Position numbers and translations under genes: made by a program
In this document: positions 54,563 to 63,188 of the stretch, in pieces
Numbering within the stretch: position 1 is the first letter of the stretch
How the letters are laid out: the number at the start of each line of letters is the position of its first letter
Notes under the pieces: model-generated
Told to the model about the DNA's origin: nothing
Database searches by the model: none
What the model saw: only the letters and a program-made list of their open reading frames with translations
From: Periweissella fabaria
GTDB taxonomy: Bacteria > Bacillota > Bacilli > Lactobacillales > Lactobacillaceae
Reading direction: 5' to 3'
Length of the DNA stretch: 64,000 nucleotides
Assembly: GCF_918814575.1 (NCBI RefSeq)
Contig: NZ_CAKKNS010000001.1
Location: forward strand, 334,182-398,181

Positions 54563-55355
54563 TAATTTCCTCCCAATCACCAAATTGTTCCAATTTAGCT
54601 GGTGTTAATTGATAAAGTTCATCAAGTAACGCCGCACTAAACGTACCTGGTTTACCTTCATTTTTTTGTCCTGCTAATTGGCCAGCAACCGCCATCGATA
54701 AGGTTGCCAAAGCGAGCCCTTCTAAACGATCTTGCCCCTTAAGTAAAAAGGTTCCCAAAATTGAAGAAAGCATGTCACCAGAACCAACATTGGCTGCTAG
54801 TAATTCGTGGCCATTTTTAATCTTATAAACTTTATTACCGTCCGTTACAATATCAGTTGGGCCACTCAATACAATTAACATGCCGGTATTTTTAGCGGCT
54901 GCAATTGCCACGGCTTCAATATCGACTTCACCAACGGCATCAATACCACGTGATTCTGCGGCAACTCCCGCAAAATGAGCAATTTCACTTGCATTACCAC
55001 GAATAACATCAACCTTGATTTCTTTTAATAAACGGGCAACATATTGGCTCCGAAATGGAACACTAACGGCAACTGGATCAATAATGACGGGTAAATTGAG
55101 TTCGTTAGCGGCTTTACCTAATGCCACTAGTTCAACAAAGTCAAGTTCTGCACTTTGCGCTGTCCCTAAGTTTAATGTTACCGCAGTTGCCATACTTACC
55201 AAAGCGGCTGCTTCAGCAGGTTCCAAACTCATAATTGGAGAACCCCCAATAACATTAACCGCATTGGCCACAATTTGAGGTGTTACATAGTTAGCAAACG
55301 TTACAATAACAGGGGTTGTTGCCCGAACTTGATCTAATAACTGATAATTTAACAT
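54555..55355 (-). CDS. thiM: Hydroxyethylthiazole kinase
   Basis: Phosphorylates salvaged thiazole alcohol (HET). A 266-residue ribokinase-like protein: PVIVTFANYVTPQIVANAVN, DVIRGNASEIAHFAG and the C-terminal GSGDMLSSILGTFL with the catalytic loop. RBS AAAGGAG precedes the ATG. It lies 36 nt after tenA and overlaps thiD. Without thiC, thiG or thiF here, the operon salvages and does not make the rings. Confidence 0.95.
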   Translation of the reverse strand: MLNYQLLDQVRATTPVIVTFANYVTPQIVANAVNVIGGSPIMSLEPAEAAALVSMATAVTLNLGTAQSAELDFVELVALGKAANELNLPVIIDPVAVSVPFRSQYVARLLKEIKVDVIRGNASEIAHFAGVAAESRGIDAVGEVDIEAVAIAAAKNTGMLIVLSGPTDIVTDGNKVYKIKNGHELLAANVGSGDMLSSILGTFLLKGQDRLEGLALATLSMAVAGQLAGQKNEGKPGTFSAALLDELYQLTPAKLEQFGDWEEIND

Positions 55356-55391
55356 GGAAAAACTCCTTTAAATTTAATTTGAATTAGTTAA

Positions 55392-56066
55392 TTAAGCTTC
55401 GTAGAGCCATTTTTGTTGCCGATAAGCGGCATCAAAGAAGTGATATTCATATTCACATCCGCGTAGAAAAATCTCAACTAAATTGGCTTGATCATTTGCT
55501 GAGAGTTCATCAATATGCTTATCAAGCATTGCTAATAAGTCATCAACAATCGACATTTCAAAATATTCTGGCATATCATTAGCATATAAATGTAGCCATT
55601 TACCAAGTAACGTATCTGTACCGACCTTTGGACCAAGGGCTTTTCCAAATTCACGATATACCCACATGCATGGTAACACAGCCGTAATTTGGTAGAAGTA
55701 GTTGTGTGCACCACTTGCTTTAATATGGTTTAAATAAGCCACTGTATTTGGATTAGGTTTGGCTAGACCAACTTCAGCTAACGTTGTCCCCGCATATTCC
55801 AATAACCACTCATGGGCAATTACTTCTGCTTCGGTGGTAATACTTGGGGCAATTAAATCGCGTTGGGCATCATCATTAGCCAATAAGTAAGCATTCGCAA
55901 ATGCTTTGGCATATTCACGTAAATAATATTCATCTTGTTGGACATACGTGATTAGTGCAGCATTATCAATTGAATCCGTAATTATTTCTTGTAAAAATGG
56001 ATGATCAATAACTGCTTGCAAAATTGGTTGCGCTTGTTGCGTCAGCGTTTCAGAAAATTTAGACAT
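55392..56066 (-). CDS. tenA: Aminopyrimidine aminohydrolase / thiaminase II
   Basis: Releases HMP from degraded thiamine (formylamino/aminomethyl-pyrimidine salvage). A helical protein of 224 residues with the catalytic Cys in AVLPCMWVYREFG and the conserved Glu in GCEYEYHFFDAAY. I start it at 56066, with TGGAG 7 nt upstream; the longer frame to 56162 enters the riboswitch terminator. It is the first gene of the operon behind the TPP riboswitch. Confidence 0.94.
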   Translation of the reverse strand: MSKFSETLTQQAQPILQAVIDHPFLQEIITDSIDNAALITYVQQDEYYLREYAKAFANAYLLANDDAQRDLIAPSITTEAEVIAHEWLLEYAGTTLAEVGLAKPNPNTVAYLNHIKASGAHNYFYQITAVLPCMWVYREFGKALGPKVGTDTLLGKWLHLYANDMPEYFEMSIVDDLLAMLDKHIDELSANDQANLVEIFLRGCEYEYHFFDAAYRQQKWLYEA

Positions 56067-56140
56067 AAACATCTCCAGCAAAAATATTATTATCATAAGT
56101 AACCAATTATGCGCTGTGACGAAAAACGTAGGCTGTAAAC

Positions 56141-56176
56141 AAAAAGGTGCCAATCCACGCATGGACTGACACCTAC
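56141..56176 (-). terminator. Regulated terminator of the TPP riboswitch
   Basis: On minus, AGGTGTCAGTCCA pairs with TGGATTGGCACCT (two mismatches or wobbles) around TGCG, followed by TTTTTGTTT. Confidence 0.85.
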
Positions 56177-56194
56177 TAAAAAGGTCTTCATTCA

Positions 56195-56280
56195 GTACTT
56201 CCCTACGCGAGTTTCAACTCAACAGGTTCAAGGGTCCCAGTCTGACTGATCTCAGTGACGTTCATCACACCCCTAGTAAC
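56195..56280 (-). ncRNA. TPP riboswitch (THI element)
   Basis: On minus the THI core is complete: ACTAGGGGTG, the CTGAGATCAGTCAGACTGG arm, GACCCTTGAACCTGTT, and CGCGTAGGGAAGT. It controls tenA-thiM-thiD-thiE-thiamine-binding protein; TPP binding should favour the terminator. Confidence 0.95.
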
Positions 56281-56362
56281 ACATTTATATAATTGTACAT
56301 ATCACTTACAATTTAAGATTATCATCATGTTTACCCTTTTACAAGTAACATTTAATAATTTA

Positions 56363-57841
56363 TTAGCTACCTAACTGCAATGTCTTAGTTGTATGAGCCT
56401 GAATTTCTGCAAATAATGTGGCATCATCATTTAATTTTGTACCATAAGATGGAATCATTGTTAAAATCTTAGGCGTCCATTCGGCCATTCGGTCAGCAAA
56501 ACACGTATTAATGAGCTTTAACATAATCGAAACAGCTGTTGACGCACCTGGTGAAGCGCCTAGTAATGCCGCCACGGAACCTTCTGCACCTGTAATAATT
56601 TCAGTTCCAAATTGTAAGATCCCTTTACCTTTATCCGTATCTTTAATCACTTGGACCCGTTGACCAGCAACAATAAGTTCCCAATCATCACTTTGCGCTT
56701 CAGGCATAAATTGTCGAAGTTCGGCCATTCGTTGCGCTTTAGTTAAAGTTAGTTCCTTGAGTAAATATTGCACCAAACGTACATTCTTAACTCCTGATGC
56801 AAGCATCGTCACTAAATTATCTGGCTTAACGGAATTTATTAAGTCCCAAGACGAACCAGTCTTTAAAAATTTAGGTGAAAAGCCAGCAAATGGGCCAAAT
56901 AGCAACGCTTTTTGACCGTCAATAAACCGCGTGTCTAAATGCGGTACAGACATTGGTGGTGCCCCAACCGCTGCTTTACCGTACACTTTACCATGGTGGC
57001 GATTGGCAATTGTGGAATTTTTACATACTAAGAATAAGCCACTAATAGGGAACCCGCCAATATGTTTTGCTTCAGGAATGCCAGTTTTTTGGAGTAATGG
57101 TAGTGCCCCACCACCGGCGCCAATAAATAAAAATTTAGTTGTAAGTTGTTCAACTTGTCCGCGCTCATTAATTACTTTCACTTCCCACAGCTTATCGTTC
57201 TTACGGCAAATATCTTTAACAGTATGACCATAATCAATTTCAACCCCTAATTGCTGTAAATTTGCAAATAATAAGCGAGTTAATACTCCAAAATTAACAT
57301 CCGTACCGGAGTTGATTTTAGTTGCACCAATTTTTGTATCTGGCTTACGCCCAGCCATAACTAATGGCATCCATTTTTGTAAAATTACAGGATCATCCGT
57401 ATACTCCATACCTTGGAACAGTGGGCTTTTAGTTAACGCTGCTACTCGTCGTTGCAAGAATTCGGTATTTTCACTGCCTTGAACCATACTCATATGGGGA
57501 ATAGCACGAATAAAATCAGCTGGATTTTGAATTTCCCCTTGCTCAACTAAATAAGTCCAAAATTGGCGTGAAAGTTGGAATTGTTCATTAATATTAAGCG
57601 CTTTATCAATGGAAATTGAGCCATCTGAATTCTGTGCCGTATAGTTTAATTCACAGAGGGCCGAATGACCAGTACCAGCATTATTCCATGCATTGGAACT
57701 TTCTTGTGCTGGTTGGGCCATTTTCTCCAATATCCGAACGTTCAACGTTGGATCAAGTTTCTTCAATAAAGTCCCAAGCGTGGCACTCATGATACCTGCG
57801 CCAATTAATAATACATCAACAGCTTGCTTATCGTTACACAT
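56363..57841 (-). CDS. mqo: Malate:quinone oxidoreductase
   Basis: An FAD-dependent membrane-associated enzyme that oxidises malate to oxaloacetate and reduces a quinone. The 492-residue protein has the dinucleotide fold [16 protein letters not shown], the family stretch [35 protein letters not shown] and a C-terminal [16 protein letters not shown] take the ATG at 57841, with AAGGA 9 nt upstream; the ATG at 57850 overlaps that RBS. The gene is unusual for a fermentative lactic acid bacterium and implies that menaquinone is made or taken up. It is monocistronic, upstream of the thiamine operon on the same strand with no clear terminator between them. Confidence 0.93.
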   Translation of the reverse strand: MCNDKQAVDVLLIGAGIMSATLGTLLKKLDPTLNVRILEKMAQPAQESSNAWNNAGTGHSALCELNYTAQNSDGSISIDKALNINEQFQLSRQFWTYLVEQGEIQNPADFIRAIPHMSMVQGSENTEFLQRRVAALTKSPLFQGMEYTDDPVILQKWMPLVMAGRKPDTKIGATKINSGTDVNFGVLTRLLFANLQQLGVEIDYGHTVKDICRKNDKLWEVKVINERGQVEQLTTKFLFIGAGGGALPLLQKTGIPEAKHIGGFPISGLFLVCKNSTIANRHHGKVYGKAAVGAPPMSVPHLDTRFIDGQKALLFGPFAGFSPKFLKTGSSWDLINSVKPDNLVTMLASGVKNVRLVQYLLKELTLTKAQRMAELRQFMPEAQSDDWELIVAGQRVQVIKDTDKGKGILQFGTEIITGAEGSVAALLGASPGASTAVSIMLKLINTCFADRMAEWTPKILTMIPSYGTKLNDDATLFAEIQAHTTKTLQLGS

Positions 57842-57907
57842 ATTTACCATCCTTAGCCATATCCATTTCCGCTATCTACATATTTTCGTGACTTAAATAT
57901 CATTTAA

Positions 57908-57951
57908 ACTAAGCTTAGTCTAGCATAAATGATAAAAAGATTAAATAACAA
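57908..57951 (-). promoter_or_regulatory. mqo promoter with palindrome
   Basis: On minus, TTGTTA (57946-57951), 18-nt spacer, TATGCT (57922-57927). A perfect 12-bp palindrome ACTAAGCTTAGT (57908-57919) lies at the expected transcript start, suggesting a repressor. The rest of the 307-bp gap is AT-rich and carries the gntP terminator. Confidence 0.55.
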
Positions 57952-58085
57952 TTATAAAAAAATATACTTTTACCATAAATTTAATTTTATTAAAATAAGT
58001 CACTAATTCCTAGCACTTAACATTTTTATATAAAAAATATCCGCGCTGCTTGTTATGAATAATTTATTCTTAGTTAATAAAATAC

Positions 58086-58126
58086 GAAAAATGCAGACGA
58101 AATATTTAATTTCATCTGCATTTTAG
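58086..58126 (-). terminator. Terminator after gntP
   Basis: AAAATGCAGA-c-GAAAT pairs with ATTTC-a-TCTGCATTTT; T residues follow on both strands. Confidence 0.9.
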
Positions 58127-58148
58127 TTTTAATATGCGTTGGCTATAT

Positions 58149-59483
58149 TTAAATAAACAATGACGCCACGAGAATTGAGGCTAAACCTGACAACGAAATT
58201 ACGCAGGTTAAAGTCGTCCATGATAAGAAAGTTTCTTTTAATGTTAAACCAAAGTATTCTTTAATCATCCAGAAACCAGCATCGTTAACGTGGTCGGCGA
58301 AGATACTTCCGGCCCCAATGGCCAATACAATTAGCACTGGGTTAACTGTTGAATTAGTCACAATATTGGTAACTAGACTAGCCCCTGTGATTGAGGCAAC
58401 CGTTGATGATCCTAAGCTAATCCGTAGTAATGCGGTAATTAACCAAGCGACAATAATTGGTGACATATTTGATTGACCGAATAAATCCCCAATAAACTTA
58501 GCGACACCACCATCAACAAGGACTTGTTTAAAGGCACCACCACCACCAATGATTAATAACATCATTGCAATTTGCTTAACGGAACCAGCCATTTTGTCAC
58601 CAATTTCTTGCATTGATAACCCACGATTAAGGCCCATCGTGAAGACTGCAAAGATTAGTGAAATTAACATGGCCACATCAGGTGAACTAATGAAGGCGAC
58701 AATATTGCCGACTAATGTACCTTTCGGTAAAATAAAGTCCAAGATTGTTCCAATCCCAATTAAGATAACGGGAAGTAAAGCCGTTAGTACACTAATACCA
58801 AATTTAGGCGTTTCGTCAATCTTAAATTCTTTATAATCACCAAGCACGGAAATATTAATATCCCGCTTGTAAACTTTGGGATAAACTTTTTGTAAGAAGT
58901 GATTAAAAATCGGTCCTGAGATAATAATCGTTGGAATTGCTACAATAATTCCAATTAAAAGGACGTGTCCCAATGGCACTTTTAAAACATCTGAGACGGC
59001 TGTTGGTGCTGGGTGTGGTGGTAAAAATCCGTGGGCGACGTTTAAAGTAGCAGCCATTGGAATACCAAGATATAACAGTGGCATATCAACTTCACGCGCA
59101 ATCACAAAAATAATTGGTAATAATACGACTAAGCCGACTTCGAAGAATAAGGCTAAACCAATAATAAATGATGCTACAATTACGGCAATCTGAATTCGTT
59201 TACGCCCAAAAATTTCAATCAACTTATGTGCAATTCGGAAACCACCCCCAGTATCAGAAAGTAGTTTACCAAGCATTGAACCAAATCCAAAGATAATTGC
59301 TAAGTGTCCTAATTGGCCGCCAATCCCGGTTTCAATACTTGTTGGTAATTTACTTACCGGAATCCCTAAAATCAAACCAACTACGAAAGCTGTAATAACT
59401 AATGAAACAAATGTATTTAACTTAAACTTAGTTATTAAAATAACTAATAAAATAACCCCAATTAAAACCGCAATAAGTGGCAT
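58149..59483 (-). CDS. gntP: GntP-family gluconate permease
   Basis: A 444-residue gluconate:H+ symporter with about 12-14 hydrophobic segments. The motifs GFLPPHPAPTAVSDVLKVPLG and GAGSIFADHVNDAGFWMIKEYF are diagnostic for GntP. It could also carry another aldonate such as 5-keto-D-gluconate. It follows the SDR gene by 21 nt with a GGAG RBS, so uptake and oxidoreduction are co-regulated. No gluconate kinase is next to it in the window. Confidence 0.93.
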   Translation of the reverse strand: MPLIAVLIGVILLVILITKFKLNTFVSLVITAFVVGLILGIPVSKLPTSIETGIGGQLGHLAIIFGFGSMLGKLLSDTGGGFRIAHKLIEIFGRKRIQIAVIVASFIIGLALFFEVGLVVLLPIIFVIAREVDMPLLYLGIPMAATLNVAHGFLPPHPAPTAVSDVLKVPLGHVLLIGIIVAIPTIIISGPIFNHFLQKVYPKVYKRDINISVLGDYKEFKIDETPKFGISVLTALLPVILIGIGTILDFILPKGTLVGNIVAFISSPDVAMLISLIFAVFTMGLNRGLSMQEIGDKMAGSVKQIAMMLLIIGGGGAFKQVLVDGGVAKFIGDLFGQSNMSPIIVAWLITALLRISLGSSTVASITGASLVTNIVTNSTVNPVLIVLAIGAGSIFADHVNDAGFWMIKEYFGLTLKETFLSWTTLTCVISLSGLASILVASLFI

Positions 59484-59504
59484 ACGTATTCTCCTTTAAC
59501 CTAG

Positions 59505-60275
59505 TTAACGTAATAAATATCCACCATCAACTGGAATCGTCGCCCCTGAAATATAGTTTGACGCAGCGCTGGCTAGAAACACAATGGTGCCTTTAAGCTC
59601 TGATGGATCAGCCCAATGACCAGCTGGAATATGGGCCAAAATTTCTGCATTTCGGCTGACGTCAGCTTGTAATGGTTTAGTCATTTCAGTATTAATATAC
59701 CCCGGTGCTAAAACATTAACTTGAATACCTTCGGGTGCTAAACCATCTGCGTAAGCTTTGGTTAAACCAATTACTCCATGTTTACTAGCTGCGTATGGAT
59801 AAATGAACTTTCCGGCTCGAAAAGATTGCATTGAACCAATATTGATAATTTTCCCAGAATGTTGTGGAATCATGACCCTAGCGGCTTCGTGAGCTAAGAA
59901 GTATAATGCATTTAAATTAGTATCAATTACTTTCAACCAATCCGCATCCGCAAAATCTAATAAGTTATTCCTAATTTGAATACCAGCATTATTAACGAGA
60001 ATATCAAGTCGCCCAAATACGTTAATACAATGATCAATAATCTTAGCAGCAGCCCCCACTACTGTAATATCTTGTTGCATAAATTCAACTCGATGACCAT
60101 GACTTTCGACATATGCGCGAGTTGTCTCCCAGCCATCAGTACTTCGGCTCACAATACACACATCCGCCCCCGCTTCAACTAAAGCTTGTGTGTAATAATA
60201 CCCTAATCCTGATGCTCCCCCAGTAATCAACGCTATTTGGTTGGTTAGGTCAAATAGTTTTTTAACGTCAGTCAT
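59505..60275 (-). CDS. SDR oxidoreductase, gluconate 5-dehydrogenase-like
   Basis: A 256-residue classical short-chain dehydrogenase: TGGASGLG coenzyme loop, NNAGIQIRN, catalytic Ser in INIGSMQSF, and the Tyr-Lys pair in YPYAASKHG. Sequence and context suggest gluconate 5-dehydrogenase (5-keto-D-gluconate reductase), with 2-deoxy-gluconate 3-dehydrogenase (KduD) as the alternative. It starts the operon with gntP. RBS AAGGGGGG precedes the ATG. Confidence 0.87.
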   Translation of the reverse strand: MTDVKKLFDLTNQIALITGGASGLGYYYTQALVEAGADVCIVSRSTDGWETTRAYVESHGHRVEFMQQDITVVGAAAKIIDHCINVFGRLDILVNNAGIQIRNNLLDFADADWLKVIDTNLNALYFLAHEAARVMIPQHSGKIINIGSMQSFRAGKFIYPYAASKHGVIGLTKAYADGLAPEGIQVNVLAPGYINTEMTKPLQADVSRNAEILAHIPAGHWADPSELKGTIVFLASAASNYISGATIPVDGGYLLR

Positions 60276-60302
60276 TAACGTTCCCCCCTTGTTTAATTAC
60301 TT

Positions 60303-60345
60303 TGTAACCGCTTACAATGTTAGGCTAATTTTAAGAAGTTGTCAA
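60303..60345 (-). promoter_or_regulatory. Gluconate operon promoter with cre site
   Basis: On minus, TTGACA (60340-60345), 17-nt spacer, TAACAT (60317-60322). The cre TGTAACCGCTTACA as read on plus (60303-60316) matches the consensus fully and lies just after the -10. Beyond this, the 348-bp gap holds only the ppaC terminator and AT-rich sequence. Confidence 0.82.
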
Positions 60346-60466
60346 TGGATTATATTAAAATTTCATCATTTGATAAACTCAACCTTATTATAAATCGGCT
60401 AATTACTTTATCATTTTCTTTTCAAAAAGCTTATGTAACAATTTAAAGAATTAACAAAACATACGC

Positions 60467-60507
60467 GAAAAAAGGCCAGGAAAAATAAATTTTTCCCGAC
60501 CTTTTAC
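60467..60507 (-). terminator. Terminator after ppaC
   Basis: On minus, AAAAGG-TC-GGGAAAAA pairs with TTTTTCC-TGG-CCTTTT, followed by T residues. Confidence 0.85.
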
Positions 60508-60623
60508 ATATATTGAACTTCTAGCAGTATTTTGATAGTAAATTACTACTAAAATTCAATTATGCCACAAGTCCATTTTGCAGCGTAGCGTTTAACTGCT
60601 ACCTGCATAAACTTACATATTAA

Positions 60624-61544
60624 TTAAAATGCAGCTGTCAATGGTGGCACAACTTGCTTTTTACGTGACACAACGCCTGGTAAAGCTAAGCGGTTATTTG
60701 CTAATGTACCGTTAAAGGCTGCTTCAACTGGGGCAGTTGGTTCACCAACAACTAATAATTCTGAATCAGAAGTTAAAATGTTAGTAACAACAAACAAGAA
60801 TAAATCGTAACCATTCTTAGCATTTTCAGCTGTCATAACTTCTTCCAAGGCTGCTTGGCGTTCAAAAACTTCAGCAATGTCAACAGTGTTAACTTGACCA
60901 ATACGCACTGTCTTACCCCCCATTTCAAATGACTTAGCGTCACCTTCAAGGAGTTCAAGTTCTGTCTTAGTTGATAAGTTAGTACCTGCTTTTAACATTT
61001 CAAGACCATATGATTCAAAGTCAACGTCGGCAATTTCAGCTAATGTCTTAACAGCAATCTTGTCAAATTCAGTTGTAGTTGGTGACTTTAAGAGCAATGT
61101 GTCAGAAATAATTGCTGAAAGCATCAAACCAGCAATTTGGGCTGGAATTTCAACTTTGTTTTCATTGTACATCTTCAAAAGAATTGATGAAGTTGCACCA
61201 AGTGCTTCGGCACGAATAAACAATGGAGCAGCTGTTTCCAAAGCAAACTTGTGGTGATCAACAATGTTAGTAATTTCCACATCAGCTAAATCACTAACTG
61301 ATTGTTGGCTTTCATTGTGGTCAACCAATACGACTGCTTCAACTTCTGGCTTCGCAGCGGTAATCACACGTGGTGCTGAAAAATCAAAGTGGCGTAATGC
61401 AAATTGAGTTTCTTCATTTGGTGTTCCTAAAGCAACGGCTTCAGTTTCTTCACCAAGTTGGTTTAACAAGTGTGAGTATGCAATTGCAGCTACAATCGCA
61501 TCAGTATCTGGGTTTGAATGTCCGAAAACAAGTTTCTTTGTCAT
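60624..61544 (-). CDS. ppaC: Manganese-dependent inorganic pyrophosphatase (DHH family)
   Basis: Hydrolyses pyrophosphate to two phosphates. A two-domain protein of 306 residues with the metal motifs GHSNPDTDAIVAA, VLVDHNESQQ and the DHH motif VDHHKFAL, and the C-terminal substrate loop RKKQVV. The ATG at 61544 follows GAAGGAG with 6 nt spacing; an in-frame start at 61559 overlaps the RBS. It is monocistronic with a strong codon bias, as expected for a housekeeping enzyme. Confidence 0.96.
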   Translation of the reverse strand: MTKKLVFGHSNPDTDAIVAAIAYSHLLNQLGEETEAVALGTPNEETQFALRHFDFSAPRVITAAKPEVEAVVLVDHNESQQSVSDLADVEITNIVDHHKFALETAAPLFIRAEALGATSSILLKMYNENKVEIPAQIAGLMLSAIISDTLLLKSPTTTEFDKIAVKTLAEIADVDFESYGLEMLKAGTNLSTKTELELLEGDAKSFEMGGKTVRIGQVNTVDIAEVFERQAALEEVMTAENAKNGYDLFLFVVTNILTSDSELLVVGEPTAPVEAAFNGTLANNRLALPGVVSRKKQVVPPLTAAF

Positions 61545-61652
61545 AATTGACTCCTTCAATTATTAAATTATTAATCTGTTATTACTATTATAGCCAATTT
61601 TACGCATTACTCCAACAAAAAAACGGCTAAAAAGTAACAAATATTAAGCACT

Positions 61653-61985
61653 TCAATCGTTTGCTTGATACATCATTGAAGGGATAAATTTAACTTGGTA
61701 ATTACTTCCTAAGGTTTCTTGAACTTTAGTTGTTAACATTCGCCCAGCTTGATTATGCGCAACTTCGGTAAATTGTGCACCTGGTATTAATTGTTCAGTC
61801 TCCCAATCGACCCAGCTACCAAAGTCATTCGCCCATATTGTTAATTCAGCTTGTAAATCACTGCTAAACGGAAAATCATACGGATCAAGATTATCACCGC
61901 AGACAGCACACCATAATGGTTCAGCTCCCATATCAGCTTCAACATTCAGTGTTGTAATTTGTGGACATGCACACAATGGTTCCAT
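61653..61985 (-). CDS. Small protein with putative zinc ribbon, unknown
   Basis: A 110-residue protein with Cys5-x-Cys7 and Cys26-x-x-Cys29 (LCACP and WCAVCG), which could form a zinc ribbon, followed by an acidic, Trp-rich helical part. I do not recognise a named family. A good RBS, AAAGGAG, precedes the start. It lies between ppaC and a LysR gene on the same strand but has its own upstream terminator, so it is probably transcribed alone. Confidence 0.7.
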   Translation of the reverse strand: MEPLCACPQITTLNVEADMGAEPLWCAVCGDNLDPYDFPFSSDLQAELTIWANDFGSWVDWETEQLIPGAQFTEVAHNQAGRMLTTKVQETLGSNYQVKFIPSMMYQAND

Positions 61986-62003
61986 ATAAATCTCCTTTTA
62001 TAC

Positions 62004-62048
62004 AAAAGAGAGGTTCCGCACACTATCATAGTATGTGGACCTCTCTTC
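62004..62048 (-). terminator. Terminator after the LysR gene
   Basis: A long stem, GAGAGG-TCC-ACATACTATG with its near-complement CATAGTGTGCGGAACCTCTC, followed by TTTTG on minus. Confidence 0.8.
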
Positions 62049-62057
62049 AAGTTTTAA

Positions 62058-63029
62058 TTAGTCATCGACGTGTTGGAGCATTTCCAAACGGTCTTCGTAA
62101 CAATGTGCGTTTAAGTATTCATCAAACGCTGTTAAGAAGTTAGCAATTCGGGGAATTTCACTCTTATCAGTACGGTAAACAAATGACAAATCAAATTTAA
62201 CACTTGGTTCAAATGGCATTGCAAAAGTCTTGCCACCTAAGTTTTCTTGGTGACTAGTAATAAATGACTTTGGTAACGCCGTGTGTGAAGCAGTTTGCTT
62301 AGCAAAGCGTAAAATTTGATTTGGAGTTGAGAAACGCGCTACTGATTTAGGTAAATCAAGTAAGTGGTTTTTGTAAATTTCGCGAATTGTTTGGTCAATG
62401 TAATAGCTTTCTGGATAAGTTACCCAGTTTTCATCTAAAGTATCCTTTAGGCGAATTTTTTCAAGCTTAGCCAATTCTGGATTACTGTGAACGAAAAGTA
62501 AATCTTCGGTCATAATACTCTTAGCTTGGTATGGCTTCCAGTTTTTAATTGATTCATCTGGTAAGTACATAATCGCCAAATCAATCCGGTTGTTTTCAAG
62601 CCGTTCCCAAATTTCCTTACGACTAAGTGTAAAGAAAGTCACTCGAACATCTGGATTATCTTTATAGTAGTTCATGATAAAGTCTTCAACAACTCGGTCT
62701 TCGATTGAAGAAAGCATCCCAATTGTAATTTCACCTTGAGTTGCTGACGTTGATTGTTGAATTTCATCAGTTGCCCGGTTAAGTAATTCATAAATCTCTT
62801 GAGTTGCATTAAGCATTGTTAAACCGGCATCGGTCATCCGTAATTTTTTACCAATTGAATAAAACAATGGTGCGCCCACTGTCCGTTCCAATTTCTTAAT
62901 TTGTTGTGTTAAAGCTGGTTGCGTAATGCCCAAAATTTGTGATGCTTGTGTATAGTTCATCGTTTCTGACAATTGTAAAAAGTATGACAATGTCTTTGAT
63001 GAAAAAATGTTTTCTTGGGTAGTTTTCAT
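62058..63029 (-). CDS. LysR-family transcriptional regulator
   Basis: A 323-residue LysR regulator: N-terminal winged HTH (about residues 12-72, YFLQLSETMNYTQASQILGI and LTQQIKKLERTVG) and a periplasmic-binding-like effector domain (from about 100). The ATG at 63029 has AGGAG 11 nt upstream; the in-frame ATG at 63095 lacks an RBS and would add a non-family extension. No divergent target is adjacent, since its upstream neighbour parC is on the same strand, so its regulon is not shown by context. Confidence 0.9.
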   Translation of the reverse strand: MKTTQENIFSSKTLSYFLQLSETMNYTQASQILGITQPALTQQIKKLERTVGAPLFYSIGKKLRMTDAGLTMLNATQEIYELLNRATDEIQQSTSATQGEITIGMLSSIEDRVVEDFIMNYYKDNPDVRVTFFTLSRKEIWERLENNRIDLAIMYLPDESIKNWKPYQAKSIMTEDLLFVHSNPELAKLEKIRLKDTLDENWVTYPESYYIDQTIREIYKNHLLDLPKSVARFSTPNQILRFAKQTASHTALPKSFITSHQENLGGKTFAMPFEPSVKFDLSFVYRTDKSEIPRIANFLTAFDEYLNAHCYEDRLEMLQHVDD

Positions 63030-63188
63030 AGTTCCACACTCCTGTCTTATAGTTATTATATTATATATGATACCCATACTATAAGTTAATAGCAAGTGTT
63101 TTAACCTTAAATTTATAAGAGAAGCTACAAATAACTAATAAAAAATCACATTAATAATTTCTTAAACATTTTCCCTTTATTCAAGGAA

